The position numbers and the translations under genes were made by a program. The notes under the pieces were generated by a model. It saw only the letters and a list, made by a program, of their open reading frames with translations. It had not been told where the DNA came from and did no database searches. Of a stretch of 64,000 bases of DNA, positions 55,071-64,000 are shown piece after piece (the stretch's first letter is position 1; every line of letters begins with the position of its first letter). Origin of the DNA: Tubiluchus corallicola (lineage: Eukaryota > Priapulida > Priapulimorpha > Priapulimorphida > Tubiluchidae); the NCBI GenBank assembly GCA_030141605.1, contig JAQGDQ010000191.1, positions 217,001 to 281,000 on the forward strand, read 5' to 3'.

Positions 55071-57727
55071 TTTGTCTGACAAAAATCGTCACGAATTTCT
55101 GGTTTATTGGCACAGTTGCCGACTACGCGGTCCGAGTTTTAAAATATTGCTCTGCTACGGCAACCCTGGGAAAACCCATTTTTACCCGGATTAAAACTAA
55201 CGCAAAAACATGCTAGACGACGTAGTCTACACTAGCTTTCATCATCATACGAAAGCAGATGACGTCATAGACGGTGGTTTTTGTTGTTGGAAGACTTTCC
55301 ACGCTGAGCTGTATGTTTTAGTGGTCTGGCGGCGGTCGAAAAAAGGGCAAAGATTTATCTTTGTGTACTTTTTTCCCCAAAGTTACTCAGATTTTTTCGA
55401 ACTGACCATATAGATTCGTGACGGATCATGATTCTAATGGCAAGTGAGCGCGAGTCGGTAGAGGATTAAGACTGCTAAAGGTAAACCAAGATACAAAGTT
55501 ATTAAAATTCATTATTTTCATTTTTACTCACTGTACGCTATACATATGATATCTTAAGTCTTTATCTCTAATAAGGAAGAGATGTATTCAGTCAGTCTGT
55601 GTGAAGTGGTAAGTGATCACTATTACAAAAGAGTTTACGTTAATTGAAATACATCTTTCAAGTAGTACTTTTGTGAATTTGAATAATTAGCGAACCCAGT
55701 TTTATACATAATATTGATTTTAAATGCATGTAAATTACCGTGAGGCGTCGTGCACACAGGCAAATAATGTCGGTATGGCTGCAGTGCAGTAACGTACTAA
55801 CAACGCTTTTCTAGATTCTAAACCGGTTGAACTCTGGAAAGAAGTGAACGGAATTCAAGTTGGCTTGAAATTTTCTCCTGCTTATGTCTGTTTTCTATTG
55901 CTTCTAGGTAATGAAGTGATAGGCTAAGCACACTGGGAAAAAAATCATTCATTATGTTTAGTTCCTTTTCTGTATAGCTTGGGCATCACATCTTACACAG
56001 CAACTGACTACTAACATATCCAAGGTTAGTATCATTAATTCTTAATTAAGTTACTTTTTCATATTTTTCGTGTTTATTTGTCTGCTTGTTTGTTTTTATG
56101 CGCTTATTCAGGCAATAACTCATTCGTCATTCGTATCTTGGAGATTACATCTTATACATCAACCATTAACTTTTATAAGTTGGTATTTCAAAATTTTTAT
56201 TTGATTTAGTCACGCTCACGTTGACTTATTTGTTTACGTGTTTGTTCAGTCATTCATTCCTTCGTTCGCTTCTGCATTCAATAGTTTATTTGTTCTTTCG
56301 CTAATTCATGATTTCATCGCTTTATTCATTTCCTTCTCAGTTCTTACATTTATTTATTGATTCATTTACTATATCAATCACTCGTTTATTCACAAAATTT
56401 ATACATTTCTAGATTTAATCCTCATTCGTTCATTATTATTTATTCATTTTGATTGTACTTAGCCTACAATATACTTCTGGCAGTATGACTGCTTTACTGA
56501 TGTAAGTTCGCGTAAAATTTATAGCGGGTAATTTCATGGTAGATTTTACTTCCAAAGTTACTTGAATGGCAAGCCGACTAACTGACTGACCGATCGACTC
56601 TTTGATCAGCGAATTAATTAATCTTAACATTATAATGTATATGGTGATTGACATTTTTTAAGATAAAAACTAAAGCATGAACTGAAACTTCAAAGCAGCA
56701 AAGAACAGTTACTTTATAATTATATTTCGCTCTTTTGTGGTCCAGGGAGTGTCAAATTGAGCCTTTGCCGACAAAATTTTTAAAGCTTCCTAAAGTAATG
56801 TACTGTAGTATGACGAGTTTCGAGGTTTCAATTTCGTAAGCTGCCTAATGCCCGCGTTACCGTGTCAAACGCTGTTCGTGTACGCGTTGCCCGTTGGACA
56901 GTCACTATTTCCGTGTAATTACACTTTTCAGTGATTTGCAAATAGGAACTTCTTGAAGCATGCATATTTCCTAAGCGCGTAGACTTTTCATTTTAATTAT
57001 ATTAACTATTACATGATTAACAGCCTTCCGTAGAGGATTTTTGTTATATTCTGCTGTAGTACAAGACCCTGGTAAGTAGTCTGAACTTTGAAGCCTTTGC
57101 TGTACTGCCTCACAACAAGTTTCTTTAAAGTTTTTTTTCATGTCACCAACTCAAGTTGTAATAACTTTAGCACTGTGGACAGAGCCGGATTATGACCTTT
57201 TGAGGCCCTAGGCTAATGAGAGTATGGGAGCCGCTTCAGACGGGGGTCTGTCTTATTTATTATTAATTAAATTCGTTTAAATTAGGTACATTCACTTAAA
57301 ACTGTAATCGCTGCCGTTCAAAGGTCACTCAAATAACGCAAGGCCCAAGATAATGGCACTAGGTAACAGCGAGTCGACAGAACCTTCCAGCTAATTAATT
57401 GGAGAGAGAGAGTGTGTGTGTGTGTGTCCGTGCGTGTGTGCGTGTGTTCTAAACCCTCATTAAAGTCCTAAAAATGTTCGTTTACTGCTGCTATTTCTGC
57501 TGTCTGTTTGTCATCACCCTCTGTTTAGGTTACATCATTTTAGCTATATTCATTTTGTGCTAATGTTACTACTGTACCTGAAAAGTTCTCAACGCTTTGT
57601 ACGACAAAAACGTACAGCACATCTTTCTTACTGTATCACGCATGAACTTATGACTTCTTTTTCTGCAGGACTCTTCGTGACCTTCTGACCAAGTTGATTA
57701 ACTAATATAGCTTAGGCGTCTTAAAGA
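55071..57727. other. head-to-head intergenic region and cyclin 5' untranslated DNA
   Basis: This separates the minus-strand FAM227 side from the plus-strand cyclin. An RFX X-box half-site (GTTGCC, minus strand) lies at about 55159-55164. A good acceptor (TTCTTTTTCTGCAG) ends at 57669, 58 bases before the cyclin ATG, so the cyclin probably has a spliced 5' untranslated exon somewhere upstream. A GAGAGAGTGTGTGTG simple repeat lies near 57402-57445. Confidence 0.45.
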
Positions 57728-58561
57728 ATGGAAGGCAACCCGAAAGTTTGGAAGCGGATTTTGAAGTCTACTCTCGGCTCTGACATTCACAGCGTTATGA
57801 GGCAGAAGGAATCGACTCTTCGTAATTACATCGGTCAGTCGCCGCAATTGCATCTCCGCAGGTATCTGGTCGACTGGTTACTGACATTAAGCGAAAAACG
57901 TTTCAATCTAGAACCTACAACAGTTCACTTGGCTATCTACCTACTAGATCATTTTATGGATCAATATGATATCCAAGACAAAACGATCTACTTGGTGGCG
58001 CTGGTAAGTCTTTTTATCGCCATTAAAATGGAGGAGGATAACAAAGTGCCGAAAATCAGTGAGTTGAACTATTGCATTAACGACGCTTTTACGCTGAAAG
58101 AATTTGCACAAATGGAACTGATGCTTCTCAGGTCGTTCTGTTTTAATCTGGTTATACCGACTAGCTCGCATTTTATGGACTATTACATAACCTTGGCCGT
58201 AACGCCAGAAGATATGAAACAGTACATAGTCGATAGCGGACTGGAAGGAAACGAGGATATACTTTTTGAGAAGGCTAGGTCAAATATGAAGAAACATGTC
58301 GCCTACTTTCTAGAGATATCGCTGCAATCTACGTCATATCGAAGAACACGCTGTTCACAGGTGGCTGCTGCATGTGTAGCCGCCTCCAGAATTTGTTTGA
58401 AATTGAAACCAACCTGGACATTAGAGCTGATGAAATTGACTAAATATCAGTGGGATGACCTTCAGACGTGCGTGAAAATGTTGCTTAGTTCATACAATTC
58501 AGATATGCAGGCGGAAAAGGAAGCACAGAAGGAAGCCAATTGTATACGCGGGGCAGGTTAA
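57728..58561 (+). CDS. CCNJ: cyclin J-like protein (coding region uninterrupted)
   Basis: Cyclin J is a divergent cyclin thought to bind and activate a cyclin-dependent kinase. This 277-residue frame starts at ATG 57728 and ends with TAA. Residues 40-51 (QLHLRRYLVDWL) open the cyclin box, followed by HLAIYLLDHFMDQYDI, IAIKMEEDNKVPK (about 97-109, with the conserved Lys and Glu) and LLRSFCFNLVIPTSSHFMDYY. A second helical domain follows (YFLEISLQ, QVAAACVAASRICLKLKPTW). GQSPQLHLRRY, the DQYDI segment and the spacing match animal cyclin J. It lacks the long, low-complexity C-terminal tail of vertebrate cyclin J. Vertebrate CCNJ has coding introns, so either introns were lost or this copy arose by retroposition; an acceptor at 57669 suggests an intron in its 5' leader. 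Frame and conserved residues are intact, so it is probably functional. Confidence 0.92.
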   Translation: MEGNPKVWKRILKSTLGSDIHSVMRQKESTLRNYIGQSPQLHLRRYLVDWLLTLSEKRFNLEPTTVHLAIYLLDHFMDQYDIQDKTIYLVALVSLFIAIKMEEDNKVPKISELNYCINDAFTLKEFAQMELMLLRSFCFNLVIPTSSHFMDYYITLAVTPEDMKQYIVDSGLEGNEDILFEKARSNMKKHVAYFLEISLQSTSYRRTRCSQVAAACVAASRICLKLKPTWTLELMKLTKYQWDDLQTCVKMLLSSYNSDMQAEKEAQKEANCIRGAG

Positions 58562-59203
58562 AGCATGGTCCGATTTAGCAATTTATCCAAGTATCCCACA
58601 ATAGCTGAAATTTTCTGTAACATGCTTTTTTGTTATTTGTGTACTTATAATATTTTTGTACTGTTCGTGATATCCGTTTACACTAATTATAAAAAGTGGA
58701 ATGCTTGGTAATAACTGTGTTAAAATTGTTTTTCGTTACTTAGAATAACGCAAAAAGTGCTGAACTAAAAAAAAACTCGTAATAACAACTGTTAATTTGC
58801 CTCTTTGCAGCTTCTTAAAGGCACATATTAATTTTTCTGTGCAATGATCCTAGCTGCGTAATTATTTTCATTACTAAAAAATAATATTACATTAAACTTA
58901 GTTGTCGCTGCAGCGGACAAAATTAAAAAACGTCCAAAGTTCTGTTCGTTTAAAAAACATCACTGCAGCTTTCAGGTTAGCGGCCGACCACTTAGTACCT
59001 TTTCCTCGACAATATGGCTTAATTTTTGTTTACGTAATACTAATAATTCTTGTAATGGCCTCTTCGCCTGTAAGGCTATATTAATTATTTACATCAATCT
59101 CTTAAACGCTCCACTTTTCAGATTTTGAAGTTTTAGGCTTCGAGGCCTCTTCTTAACATTTAAATTTTTCTTGAAAGTACATGTTCCTCCCAAACAAAAA
59201 CTA

Positions 59204-59209
59204 AATAAA
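59204..59209 (+). terminator. candidate polyadenylation signal of the cyclin gene
   Basis: AATAAA lies about 640 bases after the cyclin stop codon. It is the first clear plus-strand hexamer that I noted downstream, and the distance is long but acceptable. Confidence 0.35.
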
Positions 59210-60084
59210 AGTGATCCTAGTGATTTCGCTTGTTAAATTGAAAACGTCTAAAGTAATTGAAGATGGTTATGCTATGATTCTAGTAGGAACTGGCATAACC
59301 TTTGCGACAGTAATTAGGTAGTCGTTACAGTACATCGCTCTTCACACTCGATTATCTATCGGTAAATACTGCTTTACATTAAAATTTAACTTTTCCCCTT
59401 TAGTAACTACCGTTGGTTATTAAAACTTTTCATTAAAATAATTTCCTATAATAACTTAATTGGACTTGGTTATAACAAGTATTAAAAACACGTATTTCTT
59501 TTGATTTCTCCTTCGACCATTATTCTTGTAGAATAGAATTTATTGTTATTGTTTATTGTTGAATTAAATTTACCAAAAATTCTATGTTGAATTGTTTTCT
59601 TATGCACGGCGCATGCATGTGTCAGATTGTTATCGTTATAAAAGTTTTATTATAATTCGTTAGTGAAATATTTACAATAACAATCCTTTTATAAGAATGA
59701 ACAAGTCCTTTTATTAGATGACATTAATTTAAACGGCAGCTACGATAAGCACAGAATAAGCGCAGTATTCATTATACCTTATGGAATATAGGCTATGCTT
59801 CAATGTTTAGTTAACTTGAAATCTCCAGATATAAAAATTAGATAATTTTTATTTATTTACAAGCTTTAGTGTAGCCAAACGCGTAATTGCGATTTTTGGT
59901 AGGAGGAATCTACGTACCGTACCATGCATATTTGAGTTTGATTATCAATTTGATGAGCGTATATAGTGTGAACTTGCTTTACATGGCTATGATCGTATAG
60001 TGATTGGATGTGTTTATCGGACACAATTCCGTAGTTCTATGAATAACATATAAACTTTTGTAACGCTATTGCTTTGGTGTGTTA

Positions 60085-62160
60085 CAAGATTAAAACTAGC
60101 CATGTTTTAATGATTGGAGATTTTAACGCACCTAATGTTAACTGAGTGGATTGTGTTCCTATGCTACCGGCTGATCATCGAGAGGCAATACTTCTCGAGA
60201 CAGTGCGTGATGCGTTTTTAGTGCAACATGTCAATAAACGTTATAGACCAAACTTTCAACCTAGTTAAATTGCTTGGTGTTTACCAATGAAGCAGGCATG
60301 GTAGGTGATATTGAACATTTGAACCCTATTGGCATGAGTCATCATCATGTACTTTCCTTTGATTTTAATTGCCAGGTTGAACCTTTTTATACAATACGTC
60401 GGCGGCCTGATTTTGCTAAAGCTGATTTTGAAGGTATGAAAATCGACTTAAGTAATGTTGATTGGGAATTACTGCTTAGTAATACATCTGGCCTGGCATC
60501 AAGTTCAAATGAACATTCCATTACAGCAAAAGCATATTCCAAGGAAGGTTGCAGGAGGTAAAGGTCATGCAAAAGGTAAGCGTAAATGGATGAACGGCTA
60601 TGTTCTTACTAAAGTCAGAGCCAAACACACAGCATACCAAAAACACATTGCTGCTAGAGAAGGGCAGCACCATGTTGATTATGCTCGAGCACGAAATGAG
60701 GCCAAAATTGCTTCAAGGAACGCTCTTAAGAATTTTGAGAGAAGTTTGGAACTGAAGACAAGACAAGTCCGAAAGCGTTTTATTCGTATGCAAACTCTAA
60801 GTTGAAAACACGTGATACTGTCTGTGAGCTGAAAGATCCTGTAACTGGTACACCAGGTCCTGTCACTTCTAGTTCTGGCAAAGCAGAACTTTTAAATAAG
60901 GCCTCTTCTGATGTATTTACACGTGAATATATGTCATGGATTTTCAAGAAAGGATCCAAGCCGATGTTAGTAATTATTAGGCCCATTGTGGTAAGCCATC
61001 TCCTGGAGAAAACAGTCCAACAGGCAAAAATGGAACATCTTAAACATAATAATTTATTATTGTGCCACCAACATGGATTTGTGAGTCTTCGCTCATGCAT
61101 AACCAACCTCCTAAATATGCTCGATCACTGGACAGCATTCAGGATACCTGGACTTTGCAAATGCGTTTGATTCTGTACCACGTGCTCGATTGTCCAAGAA
61201 ACTTCATGGTCTATGAATCCGAGGGAACTTTCTAACGTAGATCAACAATTTCTTGCAAGGCTGTGTGGAGAGAGTCACACTAGGTGGAGTTGCGTCCAAG
61301 TGGTTGCCTGTCCTTAGAGGAATTCCGAAGGGCAGCGTCCTAGGTTCAACATTGTTTATTTGCTTAATCAATAAGATAGTAAATCAGTTTGTGAGCTCTT
61401 TGCTGATGATACAAAACTGTTTTGCCAAATTGCAAACTCCGATGACTATGATACTCTTCATTAAGACATGAATCGCTTAAATAATTGGTGTAATCGGTGG
61501 CAACTTAGGTTCAATTTCAGTAAATGCAAGACCCTTGGCCATTTGAGCCTGTGTAGCCCTGCTCACGACTATTGGATTGAATGACAGTTTAATGTCATCC
61601 GCAACAGGAAAAAATTCAGGGGATCCTAACTGATAATCAGGTGAAGTTCTCAACATGTATTGAACAACAGGTTGCAAAGGCGAACTCTATGTTGGTAATT
61701 ATATCTGTTCGGTGATCTGATATGAACACACCTAGAATATGCTGCATGTGTATGGAGTCCTAGGTTCTCTAGGTAATCAAAGAAATATCGAAAATGTACT
61801 CTGTAGAGCAACGAAATGGATACCAGGCTTCAAATAGGAATCCCATGAAGAGAGGCTTTGTCTGTCCACGATGACTAGTATGAGGTACAGCCATGATGTG
61901 GAGAATTTACTGAAGTTTTGAAATTCTTTCACGGATGCTACAACACTGCCACCCCTTCATTGTTACTGGAATCAAATAGGATTGGTGATGTTTAACGATC
62001 AACCACTAGAGGCAACGGTTTCAAATTAGCTAAAAGTAGATATACTAAATCACAGGGAGAGCAGTTTTCTTAGAAATTGTATAGTTAAACCCTGGAATGC
62101 ACTTCCAGGCACAAGTTGTCTAGGAAGAGGAATGAGATTTATTCTTTTACATTAATTTCA
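60085..62160 (+). pseudogene. decayed CR1-like non-LTR retrotransposon (LINE)
   Basis: Fragments appear in the order expected for a LINE open frame, across shifting frames and stops. Endonuclease: MIGDFNAPNVN near 60108 and LVFTNEAGMVGDIEHLNPIG near 60270. Reverse transcriptase: RPIVVSHLLEKTVQQAKMEH, HQHGFVSLRSCITNLL, DFANAFDSVPRARL, GIPKGSVLGSTLF and the catalytic FADDTKLF near 61399. The C-terminal part has LEYAACVWSP and VKPWNALPG. Frameshifts, in-frame stops and shortened sections between the endonuclease and RT show it is dead. The motif set fits the CR1/L2-like clades; the exact clade was not resolved. It lies in the same orientation as the cyclin gene, 1.5 kb downstream. Confidence 0.9.
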
Positions 62161-63822
62161 AATATTTGCACGCGATGTCGTAAAAGCTTTGGCTTAACGA
62201 GCACATTATGTGATTTTGAGGAGTAGTTGTACTTTCACTTTCTAAGAATCTGAAGATGTGCTAGTTGTTATTTTAGTACACGTAATCACTGCTACTACAC
62301 TATGTGTTACAACACAATTCAGGGGCTTTTACTAGACTTCCGGAATGTGTTATATGTCATTGCGTAAAAACCACCTTTTACTGTTTTCAAGGATCCCGTA
62401 CAGGCGTTTATCAGTCCTGAGTTATTTTTTGTGCTGCTACTTCTACTAGATTTTTATATGCTGATGGATATGCAATAACGCGTAACACGTTCCGGACATC
62501 TGGTAAACGCTGCTTTTATCATAGTCACCATGCCGTTGACTGTGCCGCTGTGGCTTAATGTCTCACACCATTGCTCCACAACAACCTTGGCTTGATGTGA
62601 ATCAACGGTTCTCAAAGCAGATACGTGCAATGTGAAACATTGCGATTGCAACATAATTTCTCTATGTTATACTATTTATTCAACTGTGTTTTTACTGTTG
62701 CTTGTGATCTTGGTGCCGCGGCGTTACCTAGGCGTAGAAAAGACTGTAAACTTCAGGAACGCATGGTCTGTTGTGGTATCGAAGATTTCCGTTCATTTTC
62801 TTTGAAATTTTAGATCCCTCCAGGTAATTCCCGAACTGACTTAGCTTTTTCTAATTTTCTTATTCTCGGAAATTTTAGTTAAGCTCTGGTATGACAGTAT
62901 ATGCTTGTCTTGCTTGTGAATACTTGGTTATTCGCTCTGACTATTTCACCTGCCCTTCCCCTTGCGCATAGCTTTGCCAGTTGGTGTAGTTTATAAATTT
63001 TAAAATTATGCATTCTATTCTCTGTCAATCGTACAACTTGTACAAACTGGTGGCTATATAACTGCATTTTCTTTGCATTATTGCATTTCAGGGCATTCAA
63101 ACTAATGACTACTATAAATGCTGAGCTAAACCTATGTAATCTTTTCATCTTACCTTGGTTTTATACAAGTTTATGAAACAGCAGTTATAAGGAATGAGTA
63201 CCTCAGTTATTATTAGTATTACATTTCATAAATGCCTGGCCTGATTGAAAATCTAATAAAAGTGGCAGTTGGTCAGAACCAACCAAGAAATTGTGTTGCA
63301 TTATTATAAGTAAGTGAATCACTTGTAAACAAATAACCCATTTCGCAAAGAAGAATATGTACCAACGTATTTTGCTTGTTTACTTTTTTCGGCTAGGTAA
63401 AAATAAACTGAATAGCTAAGTGTGATGTGAATCACGGAGCAGTGTAATAATTATTATTGTTATATTCTCATATTAAAGGTGCAGGTTTGGCCCTATCTCT
63501 TAGTAAACTTTTACAAGCACATTTTGTCATTTTTATACTCTGTCTAGTTTTAATGTTTATCTACAAATTGTTAAAATATTTAGTCACTTAAATTTGAACT
63601 TTAGTTTCTGTATTGCACATTATGGTCTACTAATGGAAACATGTAGCCAAATGTATGAGTAAATACTATACGTAATCCTTGTTGGAGGTATGAAAATGTC
63701 TTGCAATGCATGTACAGGATAGAATTGTTTATAATTATTGTGCAATTTGGCTTATTATGCTTATAGTGTTTGCAAAACAGTTATTTAGTAATTATTTTAC
63801 AGTATTATACTACTTGTTATAG
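62161..63822. other. no supported gene; flank or intron of the gene at the window end
   Basis: AT-rich DNA with no exon that I can support. The acceptor at 63821-63822 implies that at least one upstream exon of the terminal gene lies in or before this stretch. Confidence 0.45.
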
Positions 63823-63841
63823 GTTGTGGAGTGCAGCAATT

Positions 63842-64000
63842 ATGTCAACATCAAGTCCATTTAAAAAACGCAAAAAGACAAGAGATGTACGAGAGGTGGA
63901 GTTGGAACCTCGAAAATCCACATCATTGAGTGCCAGTAGAATAAGGAGTCATTCTGACGTTAGAGAGAGGGGTGATAATAGAGAAATTGTGAAAAGGCCA
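63842..64000 (+). CDS. N-terminal part of an unrecognised basic protein, running off the window
   Basis: A TTATAG acceptor at 63822 is followed by a 19-base leader and ATG at 63842. The frame then stays open for 53 codons to the window edge. It begins MSTSSPFKKRKKTRDVREVE and continues rich in Arg, Lys, Ser and Glu (SLSASRIRSHSDVRERGDN). The FKKRKK cluster could be a nuclear localisation signal and the low-complexity polar composition suggests a disordered N-terminus. No domain is visible, so I give no function. The splice acceptor just before the ATG, with no other ATG between, supports it as a real start. Confidence 0.6.
   Translation, partial: MSTSSPFKKRKKTRDVREVELEPRKSTSLSASRIRSHSDVRERGDNREIVKRP

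Overview
This window is nuclear DNA from a multicellular animal. It is AT-rich, and its genes are split into many short exons with conventional GT-AG junctions separated by introns of tens of bases to several kilobases. It also carries microsatellites, fold-back elements, tRNA-derived repeats, a decayed non-LTR retrotransposon and degenerate TTAGGG-type repeats. The gene families point to a non-vertebrate metazoan, possibly a tunicate or another marine invertebrate, but I cannot fix the phylum from sequence alone. There are no prokaryotic operons, ribosome binding sites or CRISPR arrays.

Layout. About 1-4.1 kb (+) holds a possible first exon and two spliced-looking exons of an unrecognised membrane-like gene; most of 4.1-12 kb is non-coding and contains two fold-back elements. 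12.0-20.1 kb (+) is a cytohesin (ARF guanine-nucleotide exchange factor), with ten coding exons recovered and a short N-terminal exon missing. 32.5-21.6 kb (-) is a complete WDR13 orthologue in ten coding exons, including one GC-AG intron. Between its fourth and fifth exons lie a Tc1/mariner-like MITE, an 83-bp tandem duplication and an unexplained terminal-exon-like frame. Just upstream of WDR13 the sequence is intergenic; tandem tRNA-derived SINE copies sit at 31.1-31.8 kb in its first intron.

35.5-37.2 kb (+) is a two-exon secreted leucine-rich-repeat protein. It converges on a FAM227-family gene (-) running from about 53.6 or 55.1 kb down to 38.6 kb, with fourteen exons that chain in phase. 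A long purine tract separates the two 3' ends. The introns of the FAM227 gene hold much of the unusual material: tRNA-like sequences, a possible nested plus-strand membrane-glycoprotein gene, TATGTG, CT and ATT microsatellites, and a 140-bp tandem repeat. 57.7-58.6 kb (+) is an uninterrupted cyclin J-like gene, arranged head-to-head with the FAM227 gene. 60.1-62.2 kb (+) is a decayed CR1-like LINE. The window ends in the first coding exon of an unrecognised basic protein.

The genes are unrelated housekeeping or cell-biological functions (ARF signalling, a WD-repeat scaffold, an extracellular LRR protein, a probable cilia/sperm-associated family and a cyclin) and do not form a pathway. I find no convincing new multi-gene system. 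The most useful leads are the nested gene candidate, the orphan terminal exon, the tRNA-like cluster and the 140-bp repeat array.
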